A stretch of DNA of 64,000 nucleotides from an uncultured Methanocorpusculum sp. (GTDB taxonomy: Archaea; Halobacteriota; Methanomicrobia; Methanomicrobiales; Methanocorpusculaceae): positions 310,001 through 374,000 of the forward strand of contig NZ_OY764081.1 in the NCBI RefSeq assembly GCF_963667985.1, read 5' to 3'. A program made the translations under genes and the position numbers. The notes beneath the pieces are model-generated. The model made no database searches and was not told the DNA's origin. It was given only the letters and a program-made list of their open reading frames with translations. The first letter of the stretch is position 1, and every line of letters starts with the position of its first letter. Below, piece by piece: positions 35,725 to 44,453 of the stretch.

Positions 35725-36107
35725 AACTGATGGTTGAGTTCGATTCGGACGGCGTCCAGTATCCAAACATCGCGGCCGCCATCCTTCGGTCCGGTGTGAT
35801 GGTGAATGTGGAACGCGCCCTTATCGACGGAGACGAGGGCTGGGCGCTGCTCGATGTCGATGACCGCGATGCGGGAAAGTTCATCGCCACCCTTACGAGA
35901 AAAGGGGTCTCGATCCGGATCCAGAAAGATGCAGTGTCCCACAGCCGTACGGACTGCGTGGACTGCGGACTGTGCATCAGCATCTGTCAAAAGCAGGTGT
36001 TCTCCTTCGATGAAAACTGGCAGCTCGTCGTCGATTCGGAGCAGTGCGTCCTCTGCGGCAGATGTGCGACCTACTGCCCCCAGCGTGCCCTGAGTATCCA
36101 GAAGTAA
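35721..36107 (+). CDS. L-aspartate semialdehyde sulfurtransferase ferredoxin subunit (NIL + 2[4Fe-4S])
   Basis: 128 residues. Residues 1-75 are a NIL (ACT-like) domain; the C-terminus has two [4Fe-4S] motifs, 'CVDCGLCISICQ' and 'CVLCGRCATYCP'. This is the MA1822-type partner that supplies electrons for homocysteine formation. Its ATG overlaps the end of the sulfurtransferase gene and its stop codon overlaps the ATG of the UPF0280 gene (TAATG), so the three are coupled. Confidence 0.92.
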   Translation: MKLMVEFDSDGVQYPNIAAAILRSGVMVNVERALIDGDEGWALLDVDDRDAGKFIATLTRKGVSIRIQKDAVSHSRTDCVDCGLCISICQKQVFSFDENWQLVVDSEQCVLCGRCATYCPQRALSIQK

Positions 36108-36817
36108 TGATCCGCGAGAAGTTCGCGTACCGCGAAACGATCACCACGATCCTTGCCGACGATACTTCACATGTTGAAGCGGCAAAGGAAGGGATGATCG
36201 CGGCCCGGACCGGTCTTGAAGAGTATCTTCTGACCGATCCCTTTTTTCATATGAGTTACAGTCCGGTTTCTGCCCCGGCAGATGCGCCGGAGTCGGTCCG
36301 GTGTATGGCCGCTGCCTCGTTCGAAGCGGATGTCGGGCCTATGGCGGCTGTCGCGGCGACGATCGGCTGGGCGGGCGTCAAAGCGATGCAGAATCGGGGG
36401 GCCGCCTTTGGGTTGATTGACAACGGCGGGGATATCGTGCTGTTTTCGAATCGTGAACTGCGGGTCGGGATCTATGCAGGCGCCGCCCCTTCATCCGGGA
36501 AGTTCGCATTCCTCATTCCGCCGCAGAACGAAATCCTTGGGATCTGCACTTCGTCTGCGACCGTCGGACCTTCGGTCTCGTTTGGGATCGCGGACTCGGT
36601 GACCTGTTTTTCCCATGATCCTGTAAAGGCGGATGCCTGGGCGACTGGTCTTTGTAATATCCTGACACCGGAAAACTTTGACGAGGTCATGAAAAAAGTT
36701 GAAGGCTCATCGGTCTTTGCCGTATATGCGGTGATCGGCGACTGGATCGGCCGGTGGGGGGATCTGCCCGAGATCGTGCCGGCGCATGTCAGCTATGATC
36801 TGATCACGAAAGGTTAG
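36107..36817 (+). CDS. UPF0280 (COG2122) protein linked to sulfide assimilation
   Basis: 236 residues starting MIREKFAYRE; the upstream 21 codons are in frame but overlap the ferredoxin and are excluded. The sequence is distantly related to ApbE flavin transferases, with 'NGGDIVLFS' and 'GICTSSATVGPS'. In Methanosarcina acetivorans the COG2122 protein MA1715 is needed for efficient sulfide assimilation, so the co-operonic position with the sulfurtransferase is meaningful. The precise reaction is unknown. The 3' end overlaps a convergent gene by 4 bases. Confidence 0.88.
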   Translation: MIREKFAYRETITTILADDTSHVEAAKEGMIAARTGLEEYLLTDPFFHMSYSPVSAPADAPESVRCMAAASFEADVGPMAAVAATIGWAGVKAMQNRGAAFGLIDNGGDIVLFSNRELRVGIYAGAAPSSGKFAFLIPPQNEILGICTSSATVGPSVSFGIADSVTCFSHDPVKADAWATGLCNILTPENFDEVMKKVEGSSVFAVYAVIGDWIGRWGDLPEIVPAHVSYDLITKG

Positions 36818-37251
36818 GCTGACATCTCTTTTGCATACTTCACCGCTTCCCGGTAGGACCCGGGACCGGAAAATGCTTTCAGGAACTTTTCTCCATCCCA
36901 GACTGCGATGAAAAACAGCGAACTCTTTTTATCGAATCCGAAGATGATCTCGGAAAGCTCCACATTGGCGATTTTGATCCCGCGCAGGAGCTGCGAAGAG
37001 GGCTGGAGCAGCAGTCTTTCATAGATAGCGATCTCCGGCTCCTCCTCGAATGCGTAGATGTAGGTCTGCAGGGCATTGGTCAGATCCGAAGTGCAGAGCC
37101 GGACCGCCGTCTCTTTAGGCAGCTGACGAATGAGTTCGGCGAGTCTGAAATCGTCATCCCCCGATGCTTCGTAGAGTTCATCGGCAAGAGGTTCAAGATC
37201 CGAGGCGGAGGTATATGCCATTACGCTGTACTTTTCTGTTGCGTGAATCAA
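36814..37251 (-). CDS. uncharacterised protein
   Basis: 145 residues from ATG 37251; ATG 37221 (MAYTSASD) would give 135 residues and is equally plausible. It is acidic, mostly helical in the first two thirds ('DDDFRLAELIRQLPKETAVRLC'), and ends in a short beta-rich part ('FFIAVWDGEKFLKAF'). No motif, membrane segment or zinc site is evident and I do not recognise the family. It is convergent with UPF0280 and divergent from the winged-helix gene. Confidence 0.55.
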   Translation of the reverse strand: MIHATEKYSVMAYTSASDLEPLADELYEASGDDDFRLAELIRQLPKETAVRLCTSDLTNALQTYIYAFEEEPEIAIYERLLLQPSSQLLRGIKIANVELSEIIFGFDKKSSLFFIAVWDGEKFLKAFSGPGSYREAVKYAKEMSA

Positions 37252-37288
37252 TAAAGTATAATGTCTATCTCTTCCTAATTGTTAGGAC

Positions 37289-37555
37289 ATGAGAAATGAG
37301 GACGTGGACTGGGCACTGTTTCATATGATCCCGGAGAATGGGACGCGGACGATCGCAGAACTTGCGGAGCAGTCCGGATTTTCCGAGGATGAAATCAGAG
37401 CTTCCCTTGCACGCCTCCAAAAAGCCTGTCTTATCCATGTAAAAGGCGAGGTCGTCTGTGCTCTCTCGATCACCGATATGTTCATGATGAACGAAATACA
37501 GCAGCCCTCCTCCGACATCTACATCGAAGACGGCATCATCAAGGTACGAAAATGA
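37289..37555 (+). CDS. winged-helix DNA-binding protein
   Basis: 88 residues. Residues 4-55 have the pattern of a winged helix: '[31 protein letters not shown]' is a helix-turn-helix with recognition helix. The rest is short with an acidic strand. No effector domain is present. It is the first gene of an overlapping set with trm56, an ATP-grasp enzyme, TFE and an HD protein, which places it as a candidate regulator or RNA-binding accessory for that operon. The target is not known. Confidence 0.75.
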   Translation: MRNEDVDWALFHMIPENGTRTIAELAEQSGFSEDEIRASLARLQKACLIHVKGEVVCALSITDMFMMNEIQQPSSDIYIEDGIIKVRK

Positions 37556-38106
37556 ATCTCAAACCCGAATCCTATATCCTCAGAATAGGACACCGTCCCG
37601 AAAGGGATCAGCGTGTCACCACCCATGTCGGTTTAAGCTCCCGTGCTCTTGGGGCGAGCGGCATGTACCTGGCGGCCGACGATGCAAAGGTCGCCAACAG
37701 TATAACCGATGTCGCAACAAGGTTCGGCGGGACCTTCTTCTGCGAAAACAATGTCAAATGGAAGTCCTGCATCAATCAGTTCAAAAAGAGCGGCGGAAAA
37801 GTCGTCCACCTGACGATGTACGGTCTCCGGCTTCAGGACGTAATCGCTGATATCAGAAAGGAGGAGAAGGTCATGATCGTTGTAGGTGCGGAAAAAGTCC
37901 CGGGCGATCTGTACGAACTTGCCGACTACAATGTTGCCGTCGCAAATCAGCCCCACTCCGAGATCTCCGCCCTTGCCCTCTGTCTTGATCATCTGTATGA
38001 AGGAAAGGAGCTTGACCTCGCATTTCCTGATGCCGAACTTGAAGTCCTGCCGACGAAGATCGGGAAGACCACGATCAAACACGAACACGACCAAGAAAAA
38101 CCATGA
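37552..38106 (+). CDS. trm56: tRNA (cytidine(56)-2'-O)-methyltransferase Trm56
   Basis: 184 residues of the SPOUT superfamily, formerly DUF127. '[26 protein letters not shown]' at the start, 'VHLTMYGL' and the knot region '[30 protein letters not shown]' are diagnostic. It methylates the ribose of C56 in the T-loop of archaeal tRNA. It overlaps both neighbours by four bases. Confidence 0.95.
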   Translation: MNLKPESYILRIGHRPERDQRVTTHVGLSSRALGASGMYLAADDAKVANSITDVATRFGGTFFCENNVKWKSCINQFKKSGGKVVHLTMYGLRLQDVIADIRKEEKVMIVVGAEKVPGDLYELADYNVAVANQPHSEISALALCLDHLYEGKELDLAFPDAELEVLPTKIGKTTIKHEHDQEKP

Positions 38107-39176
38107 AGAGTGTTCTCGTCGCCGGATATACGACCCGCCACGTTGCCGCCTCGGCATCCAGTGCCGGGTATGACGTCTACGTAGTAGATCATTTCTGCGA
38201 CCAGGATCTGATCTGGTACACGAAGGATCATCACGCCTTCGATGAACTGGACGAACTGCCGTTTGCTGTTGAAGAGATGATGGAAACGCATGATATCGAC
38301 CATGTCGTTACCACCTCCGGCGCGGAACTTCTCGAAATATTTAACCGTCTTGGAACTCCCGCACATATCGCGGAACGGTTCATGGACAAGGGAAAGACCC
38401 AGGATTTTTTCAAAGATCTCGGCGTTCCTGTCCCCAAACGGCTTGGTCCGGGCGAGTATCCGGCGATGATGAAGACCTTATCCGGCGCGGGGGGCTGGCG
38501 GAATGCCTGTGTTCACTCCGATGCCGAACGCGACGCCTGGGAAGAGTTTGCCGACTATGCTCCCTGCATGGCCCAGGAGCCGATCGACGGCCAGCCGGCA
38601 AGTGTTTCATGCCTTGGGACTGGAGATGCGGCCCTTGCTCTCTGTGCAAACGAGCAGATCCTTAGAGGCGGCGACTCATGCGCCTATGCGTTTTCCGGTT
38701 CGCTGACCCCGTGCAAACATCCGCTTGCCGAGCGCATGATGGAACTTGCGGAGCAGATCATCGCGGAGAGTGGATGTGTGGGTTCGGTCGGCGTGGACTT
38801 CGTCCTGACCGATGACGAGGCCTATGCGATCGAAATAAATCCCCGGTTCCAGGGAACCGTCGAGACGGTTGAAACCGCTCTCAGCATGAATCTTTTTTCC
38901 TTACACCACGATGCCTGTATGGGCATCCTGCCGGAAAAACGCCCCGAACCGGTGTGTTTCGGCGTGAGAAAGATCCTTGCAGCGCCCAGAAATATCACGA
39001 TTCAAAAAGAAATGTCCCCGTTGCGCAGCACGATCACCGACATTCCCTACCCCGGTACATCCTTCGAAGAAGGGGAGGTAATGTTCTCCGTGACTGGGTC
39101 GGGTGCCACCCGCGAGGATGCTTTCTCCTCGCTGGATAAAAATATTAGGGATGCCCTACAATTTATTAAGGAATGA
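38103..39176 (+). CDS. ATP-grasp domain carboligase (COG2232-like)
   Basis: 357 residues. The N-terminus is a Rossmann-like domain ('[22 protein letters not shown]'), the centre an ATP-grasp fold with a substrate lid, and '[15 protein letters not shown]' supplies the magnesium-binding Glu/Asn. This corresponds to COG2232, archaeal ATP-dependent carboligases of unknown substrate. The motif 'NPRFQGT' is shared with carbamoyl-phosphate synthetase and MptN/CofF-type ligases. A cofactor or tRNA-modification role is possible from the neighbours Trm56 and TFE, but is not supported by any motif. 4-base overlaps on both sides. Confidence 0.85.
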   Translation: MKSVLVAGYTTRHVAASASSAGYDVYVVDHFCDQDLIWYTKDHHAFDELDELPFAVEEMMETHDIDHVVTTSGAELLEIFNRLGTPAHIAERFMDKGKTQDFFKDLGVPVPKRLGPGEYPAMMKTLSGAGGWRNACVHSDAERDAWEEFADYAPCMAQEPIDGQPASVSCLGTGDAALALCANEQILRGGDSCAYAFSGSLTPCKHPLAERMMELAEQIIAESGCVGSVGVDFVLTDDEAYAIEINPRFQGTVETVETALSMNLFSLHHDACMGILPEKRPEPVCFGVRKILAAPRNITIQKEMSPLRSTITDIPYPGTSFEEGEVMFSVTGSGATREDAFSSLDKNIRDALQFIKE

Positions 39177-39808
39177 CGGTCATCACAGAAGAGCAACTCG
39201 GGAATCCGGCAATCTATCAATATCTGCTCAAACTAGTCGGAGAAGAGGGTCTGGAACTCCTTCGCCGCTGGTCAGATGTATCCTATGCACGCAGATGGGT
39301 GGAGGAAAAGCTGAGCAGTGAAGATCTTAAGGCAGTCGACAAAGCACGGTTCCTTGCCGAATCAAGACGTTCCGACGAGGATCTTGTCGAAGCGGAACGC
39401 AGCGACGAGGAGATCGCCGAACTCACCGGCATCAATCTGAACTCGGTTCGCCACACTCTCTATAACTTATATGAACACCGTCTTGCGGAGTACCGCAGAA
39501 TCAAAAACAACGAAACCGGCTGGCTCACCTATCTTTGGCTTATGCGTATGGATCATATGAACATGGTTCTGCGTAACGAGATGGAGGTCGCGGCGGGAAA
39601 ACTGGCAGGCAGACTGAGATACGATGAGGCCAACGACTTTTACCAGTGTAAAAACTGCGGTATCACGACGACCTTCAATAGTGCCATGACGACCAACTTC
39701 TCCTGCCCTCAGTGCGGAACGATGCTGGTGCATTTCGATGACGAACTGATCATCACGGCCTTGAAAAAACGCCTTGCCAAGATGCAGACCGCACTTGATA
39801 ATGCCTGA
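39173..39808 (+). CDS. tfe: transcription initiation factor E alpha subunit (TFE) with an insertion in the winged helix
   Basis: 211 residues, longer than the usual ~165-175. 'NPAIYQYLLKLVGEEGLELLRRW' starts the winged helix, and 'SDEEIAELTGINLNSVRHTLYNLYEHRLAEYRR' with 'NNETGWLTYLW' completes it. Between, residues about 34-76 form an extra charged segment ('WVEEKLSSEDLKAVDKARFL') not seen in the family as I know it. The zinc ribbon is 'CKNCG' and 'CPQCG'. TFE stabilises the open promoter complex. It overlaps the ATP-grasp gene by 4 bases and the HD gene by 8. Confidence 0.93.
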   Translation: MTVITEEQLGNPAIYQYLLKLVGEEGLELLRRWSDVSYARRWVEEKLSSEDLKAVDKARFLAESRRSDEDLVEAERSDEEIAELTGINLNSVRHTLYNLYEHRLAEYRRIKNNETGWLTYLWLMRMDHMNMVLRNEMEVAAGKLAGRLRYDEANDFYQCKNCGITTTFNSAMTTNFSCPQCGTMLVHFDDELIITALKKRLAKMQTALDNA

Positions 39809-40280
39809 ATATTCCAAAATTCTTTTTTCCGCCGGATGTGATGCCGGGGTCGTTTCCCACTGCGAAAAAGTTGCCGAGGTCGCCGCACGGTATGTCGGCG
39901 AATCGGTCGATTCCGAGTTAGTGCATGCCGGGGCAATGCTGCATGACATCGGGAGATCGAAGACGCATTCGATCAAACATGCCGCGAAAGGAGCGAAGAT
40001 CTGCCGCCGTCTGGACCTTTCCGAGGAGATCGTCAAAATCGTCGGAAGGCATACGGGCGCCGGTCTGACCGAGGATGAATCGGTACTTCTGGGTCTCTCT
40101 CCTGTTTCTGCGGTCCCGGAGACGCTCGAAGAGAAGATTGTGGCGCATGCCGACAATCTCGTGTCCGGATCGCGCGAGGTGACGATCTATCAGCGCATGA
40201 TGCAGATCGCGGATCTGCCGGCCGGTTCGAAACGGAAGATCTGGCGTCTGGCGATGGAAGTCGAACTGCTCGCCGAATGA
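39801..40280 (+). CDS. HD domain protein (TIGR00295-type)
   Basis: 159 residues starting MPEYSK. An upstream in-frame ATG is inside TFE and excluded. 'HCEKVAEVA', 'HAGAMLHDIGRSKTHSI', 'GRHTGAG' and 'EKIVAHADNLVSG' are the metal-binding His and Asp residues of the HD phosphohydrolase fold. This archaeal group has no characterised substrate. It terminates the trm56-tfe operon. Confidence 0.9.
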   Translation: MPEYSKILFSAGCDAGVVSHCEKVAEVAARYVGESVDSELVHAGAMLHDIGRSKTHSIKHAAKGAKICRRLDLSEEIVKIVGRHTGAGLTEDESVLLGLSPVSAVPETLEEKIVAHADNLVSGSREVTIYQRMMQIADLPAGSKRKIWRLAMEVELLAE

Positions 40281-40320
40281 TTTTTGTCCAATTAATGGAA
40301 TATCTTTAAGGGATTTACTT

Positions 40321-40779
40321 ATGGATAATGCAAAAAAAGCAGTAGCTACGTTTTCCCAAGGGTTAAACTGTGCACAGTCGGTGTTTTCCTCATTCTCGAA
40401 CGACCTCGGTGTCGATGAAAATACCGCAAAGAAAATCGCCGGAAGTTTCGGTTCAGGCATGCGGTACGGCGAAGTTTGCGGCGCCGTCACGGGTGCGCTG
40501 ATGGTCATCGGTCTGAAATACGGCGCCTCCACCGGCGAAGATCTTGAATCGAAGGCGGATACAAATGAAAAAACCGTGGAATTTCTCGATGCGTTCAAAG
40601 CGGAACACGGCTCGATTCTCTGCCGGGATCTTCTTGGATACGATATTCTGAAGGAGAATGAACTCGCGATCATCAAAGAGAAGGGCCTGTTTAAAACGCT
40701 CTGTCCAAAACTGGTTGAGTCGGCCGCCCTGATCCTCGAGAAAAAACTGGATGCATGGGAAGCGGACCAGAGAAAGTAA
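40321..40779 (+). CDS. C_GCAxxG_C_C family redox-type protein
   Basis: 152 residues. The conserved cysteines occur in order: 'NCAQSVF', 'CGAVTGAL' (the GCAxxG motif varies to CGAVTG), 'CRDLLG' and a final 'LCPKLV'. The family (PF09719) often appears near redox proteins and some members are predicted to bind Fe-S clusters or carry a redox disulfide. Function unknown. It has its own short leader and is followed by hisD after 41 bases. Confidence 0.88.
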   Translation: MDNAKKAVATFSQGLNCAQSVFSSFSNDLGVDENTAKKIAGSFGSGMRYGEVCGAVTGALMVIGLKYGASTGEDLESKADTNEKTVEFLDAFKAEHGSILCRDLLGYDILKENELAIIKEKGLFKTLCPKLVESAALILEKKLDAWEADQRK

Positions 40780-40820
40780 TCCCCATACTCTAAATCTTTC
40801 CACAACCCATACTGTTTATC

Positions 40821-42071
40821 ATGTTTTGGCAGCCGCTGAATGTTGAGTCGTGGGTTTCGATGCGCCGCGGTTCGCTGGCCGACGTAAAGGAATCAGTCGA
40901 GGCGATTATTGAGGATGTCCGTACCAACGGGGATGCCGCTCTTTTTGCCCTGACGGAAAAGTTCGATAAGCAGAAACTCTCTTCCCTTCAGATATCCCGG
41001 GAAGCGATTGATGCAGCGTATGATGAGGTCGATCCTGCCCTTGTCCAGGCACTGATCGAGGCCGAGGCACGGATCACCCGGTTCCACGAACTCCAGATGG
41101 ATAAATCGCTATGGCTCGAGGAAACGGAACCGGGCATCACGCTCGGCGTTAAAACAACGCCTCTCGACCGTGTCGGTGCCTATATTCCCGGCGGACGGGC
41201 GGCATATCCCTCAACGGTCCTTATGACCACGGTCGCGGCCCGCGTTGCCGGCGTTCCCGAGATCGTTCTTTTCACACCGCCACCGGTAAACCCGCTGACG
41301 CTGGTCGCTCTTGATATTGCCGGCGTTACGGAGGCCTATTCTGTCGGCGGAGCCCAAGCAATAGCAGCGCTCGCTCTTGGCACCGAAACGATCCGTCCGG
41401 TCCAAAAGATCGTCGGGCCCGGGAACGTCTTCGTCACGCAGGCAAAAATGCTCCTGCGCGAATATGCGGAGATCGACTTTCCGGCCGGACCAAGCGAGAT
41501 CGGCGTTCTTGCAGACGAGTCGGCAAACCCTGCATTCATCGCCGCTGATATTCTTGCCCAGGCAGAACATGATCCAAACGCTGCCTGCGTTCTGGTGACC
41601 ACATCAGAGCGAATCGCACTGGACGTCGGAGCCGAGATCGAACAGCAGATCGAGTTCGCTCCGCGCCGCGAGATCATGGAGAAGGCTCTGGCCCACTCAG
41701 GCTATGTGATCGCCGGTGATCTGGATGAAGCGCTCAATCTGATGAATGAGATCGCTCCTGAGCATCTGTCGATCCAGACCGCCGATCCTCTTACGACGCT
41801 TGGAAAGATCCGGCACGCAGGTTCGATTTTCATCGGTCCGTACACGCCGGTTGCCTGCGGGGATTATGCGTCCGGAACCAACCACGTTCTTCCAACGGCC
41901 GGATATGCAAAGAGCTACTCAGCCTTGGATGTTCACCACTTCATGAAACATTCGCAGGTCCAGATGGTTACAAAAGAAGGGCTGGAGACCATTGGCGATG
42001 TCGTGGAGATCCTGGCAGAAGCCGAAGGACTTGCCGCCCATGCCGCGTCGGTAACGATCCGCCGGTCCTGA
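40821..42071 (+). CDS. hisD: histidinol dehydrogenase
   Basis: 416 residues catalysing the final two oxidations of histidine synthesis. '[16 protein letters not shown]', '[11 protein letters not shown]', '[12 protein letters not shown]' and 'AEHDP' (zinc ligands) are all present, and 'EHLSIQ' near the end supplies further substrate contacts. It is separated by 17 kb from the hisG-hisA-hisB group, as is usual in methanogens where his genes are scattered. T-rich tracts at about 42069-42090 and an A-rich one at 42095 may end both this and the convergent SPFH operon. Confidence 0.96.
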   Translation: MFWQPLNVESWVSMRRGSLADVKESVEAIIEDVRTNGDAALFALTEKFDKQKLSSLQISREAIDAAYDEVDPALVQALIEAEARITRFHELQMDKSLWLEETEPGITLGVKTTPLDRVGAYIPGGRAAYPSTVLMTTVAARVAGVPEIVLFTPPPVNPLTLVALDIAGVTEAYSVGGAQAIAALALGTETIRPVQKIVGPGNVFVTQAKMLLREYAEIDFPAGPSEIGVLADESANPAFIAADILAQAEHDPNAACVLVTTSERIALDVGAEIEQQIEFAPRREIMEKALAHSGYVIAGDLDEALNLMNEIAPEHLSIQTADPLTTLGKIRHAGSIFIGPYTPVACGDYASGTNHVLPTAGYAKSYSALDVHHFMKHSQVQMVTKEGLETIGDVVEILAEAEGLAAHAASVTIRRS

Positions 42072-42155
42072 TTTTTTCTTTTTTTACTAAATTAAAAAAT
42101 ACTTACCATTATTTTTGATTGGTATATCTGCTGAAAAAAGAATATTAGAAAAATA

Positions 42156-43394
42156 TTAGAGCTTCTGTCCGCATTCAGGACAGAACTTCGTTCCGGCAGA
42201 GACTTCAGCATTACACCGAGGACATCTCCGAATAGTCTCGACTTTTGTACCGCACTCCGGGCAGAACTTTGCTCCTGGCGAAAGGGCCGCACCGCAGTTC
42301 GCACATGTAGAACTTCCGGCAGGTGTCATTTTCTGTCCGCACTCCGGGCAGAACTTTTTGCCGGCCGAAAACTCAGCACCGCAGTTATTACATTTATCCA
42401 TTGGTTCAGCCTGTTTTGGGGCCGTTGTCTGAGGCGCCTCTGCCTTGGGGGCAGCACCCGGCTGACCGCCAAAGGGAGCAGGCTGACCACCGCCACCTGC
42501 CATGCTCTGGGTCATCATGCCGCCCATACTCATTCCGGCACCCATTCCTGCACCCATCATGGCAAATCCTGAGCCTTCTCCTCCAAGAGCAACTCCCTGT
42601 CCAATGCCTTCGATGGCTTTTCCGGACTCATACTGGAGATAGTTCACGCCCAGAGCAGACATCGCTCCACGCTTGTTGATCGCTTCCTGAACCTCTTCGG
42701 GCATGTTGATGTTCAGGCCGGCAAACTTCATGATCTTCAGACCATACACTTCCGTCTCGGCCGTCAGTTTGCCAAGGCAGAGTTGTTCTATCTCCTGCAG
42801 ATATGCAGGCATATCCAGAACACCCATCTGCTTCTTGGTCTTCAACTCACCAAGAGTATCGTTCAGAACCATGATGACTTGGGATTTCAGCCACTCGACC
42901 ACCTCTTCTGATCGTGTCAGGCCCTTTGTTCCAACGAACTGGGTAATCAGAAGCAGCGGATCAACAACTTTGTAAGAGAACTGACCGAAGATCCTGAGCT
43001 GGACAACACCGAAGTCTACATCACGGAACGCAAGAGGCTGCGGAGTCCCGAACTTATCCCGGAATTCACGCTTTTGCGCCCAGTAAAATTCTCCAATCTG
43101 CACGTTTCCAACCACAGTTCCAAGAATATTTTTCAGAACAGGGATGTTTTCAGTGGTCAGAGCGTATCGATCCGGCCGGTCGAAAACCGTGAGCGCTTTT
43201 CCGTCGCGGAAGAAGATACCGTATTCATCCTCGCGGACGAGAACGTTGTCGTTCCACATGACGTTTCTTGGGAGACGCCACATGATGTTGTCTCCCTTTT
43301 GATCCTCAACCCAGTAGAATCCTTTTCTGGAGTTTGCACCCTCGATATCCGACCCTGAGCCAATGGTCTTGTTTGTTTTTGAGAATAATCCCAT
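42156..43394 (-). CDS. SPFH domain (YdjI/virion core-like) protein with three C-terminal zinc ribbons
   Basis: 412 residues. Residues 1-265 form the SPFH core ('VMWNDNVLVREDEYGIFFRDG', 'QIGEFYWAQKREFRD', 'FGQFSYKVVDPLLLI'). A Gly/Met-rich then Pro/Gln-rich linker (about 270-340) leads to three zinc ribbons: 'CNNCG...CPECG', 'CANCG...CPECG', 'CPRCN...CPECG'. This matches Bacillus YdjI and related 'virion core' proteins, which link membrane-stress components to the membrane. The linker would be flexible. It is the last gene of a six- or seven-gene operon. Confidence 0.88.
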   Translation of the reverse strand: MGLFSKTNKTIGSGSDIEGANSRKGFYWVEDQKGDNIMWRLPRNVMWNDNVLVREDEYGIFFRDGKALTVFDRPDRYALTTENIPVLKNILGTVVGNVQIGEFYWAQKREFRDKFGTPQPLAFRDVDFGVVQLRIFGQFSYKVVDPLLLITQFVGTKGLTRSEEVVEWLKSQVIMVLNDTLGELKTKKQMGVLDMPAYLQEIEQLCLGKLTAETEVYGLKIMKFAGLNINMPEEVQEAINKRGAMSALGVNYLQYESGKAIEGIGQGVALGGEGSGFAMMGAGMGAGMSMGGMMTQSMAGGGGQPAPFGGQPGAAPKAEAPQTTAPKQAEPMDKCNNCGAEFSAGKKFCPECGQKMTPAGSSTCANCGAALSPGAKFCPECGTKVETIRRCPRCNAEVSAGTKFCPECGQKL

Positions 43395-43933
43395 TAGTAT
43401 GCACCTATTTCTGCAATATCAACAATGCGCTTGTCAAATGTCACGGTAAAATCGGTGAACCCCGATCTGATTTCCCGAAGTTGTTTCTGAACACTGTCAA
43501 AGTCTCCTGCATCGGCACTACTGAATGCAGCTTTTGCCAAATCGCCAAGTCCACGGATACCGTTGATCAGGGCAAGGTCATATTCGTACACGTTGTTCAA
43601 TTCAGCTTTTTTGATACGGTTTGCCGGAGATATACCTGTGTAGCCCTGTTCGGCATGGCGAATCTTTGCTTCCGTCGTCTTGGCCTGAGAGATCACTGTT
43701 GCCAGATCATTCATCAAGTCGAGTTCAAGTGCTCGACTCGCTGACTTGCGTGTCTGTTCAAGAGGGAGGAGGACGTTATTTTTTAAATCGTCCGCAATCT
43801 GTTGGCGTAGCAGAGCATCTGCAAGCCGGACATCTTCTTTCTGCCTGTATCCCCTGAATCCTGGGATACATAACTGAATCTTCTTGATCAGACCGCGGTC
43901 ATCCTCAACTTTGTCTCGTAAATCTACTGTCAT
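43394..43933 (-). CDS. helical protein of the SPFH operon
   Basis: 179 residues, predicted largely alpha-helical, with 'CIPGFRGYRQKEDVRLADALLRQQIADDL' near the start and alternating heptad-like stretches through 'RKSASRALELDLMNDLATVISQ'. No transmembrane segment. Its stop codon overlaps the SPFH ATG by one base. The N-terminal 32 codons are duplicated upstream (44003-44101) by a tandem repeat. In YdjFGHI of Bacillus the coiled-coil partner is PspA; this protein is shorter and not recognisably PspA, but may fill an equivalent place. Confidence 0.65.
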   Translation of the reverse strand: MTVDLRDKVEDDRGLIKKIQLCIPGFRGYRQKEDVRLADALLRQQIADDLKNNVLLPLEQTRKSASRALELDLMNDLATVISQAKTTEAKIRHAEQGYTGISPANRIKKAELNNVYEYDLALINGIRGLGDLAKAAFSSADAGDFDSVQKQLREIRSGFTDFTVTFDKRIVDIAEIGAY

Positions 43934-44005
43934 TGTTCACCTATTTTTTCAGTACAAGGAATAATATGGCACCTAATGCAACTATCACCAATGCTACGCC
44001 AATCA
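43838..44005. repeat. 168-bp perfect tandem direct repeat, copy 1
   Basis: This stretch is identical to 44006-44173 over the full 168 bases as I read it. It spans the first 32 codons of the helical protein gene, its leader, and the last ~22 codons of the small membrane protein gene (inactive copy, stop at 43941). It begins at the TTTCTGCCTG and ends at CGCCAATCA. Confidence 0.97.
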
Positions 44006-44101
44006 TTTCTGCCTGTATCCCCTGAATCCTGGGATACATAACTGAATCTTCTTGATCAGACCGCGGTCATCCTCAACTTTGTCTCGTAAATCTACTGTCA
44101 T
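44003..44101 (-). pseudogene. truncated duplicate of the helical protein gene start
   Basis: An ATG at 44101 opens the same 32 codons (MTVDLRDK...GYRQK) as the real gene at 43933 and then meets UGA at 44003-44005 in copy 1's end. It retains the same leader, so it may be translated into a 32-residue peptide. It is a by-product of the tandem duplication. Confidence 0.85.
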
Positions 44102-44173
44102 TGTTCACCTATTTTTTCAGTACAAGGAATAATATGGCACCTAATGCAACTATCACCAATGCTACGCCAATCA
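44006..44173. repeat. 168-bp perfect tandem direct repeat, copy 2
   Basis: Identical to 43838-44005 and directly adjacent. It contains the genuine 3' end of the small membrane protein gene (stop at 44109) and the truncated second start of the helical protein gene. Zero differences means that the event is recent or maintained by conversion. Confidence 0.97.
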
Positions 44174-44453
44174 GTACCGGTGTTGTGAGGACTGGAAACA
44201 CTGTGATCAACAATCCTTGAACGAGGAGAAGTACTCCTGCGAGGATCATAAGGAGGGGGAAAACCGGCGACCTCCGTTCGCCCATGAACATGGCAAGGCA
44301 AAACGAGATCACGCCGACACCAGCCAGAAAGATACCTACGCCTTCCCAGAATCCTACTGCCGATACAAGGTACGTCACCAGAATTGAGACACCGAGCATC
44401 AAAATTACTGACGCCCAGATCAGGTGTATACGTTTATCATTAACATCACTCAT
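44109..44453 (-). CDS. small membrane protein of the SPFH operon
   Basis: 114 residues with four hydrophobic helices: about 10-30, 36-55, 62-78 and 87-110, linked by short polar loops ('GERRSP') and ending LVLKK. No conserved motif is known to me. It could be a YdjH-type membrane partner. Its start overlaps the end of the next zinc-ribbon gene by 8 bases. The last ~22 codons are in the 168-bp repeat and also appear in copy 1 without a start. Confidence 0.65.
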   Translation of the reverse strand: MSDVNDKRIHLIWASVILMLGVSILVTYLVSAVGFWEGVGIFLAGVGVISFCLAMFMGERRSPVFPLLMILAGVLLLVQGLLITVFPVLTTPVLIGVALVIVALGAILFLVLKK

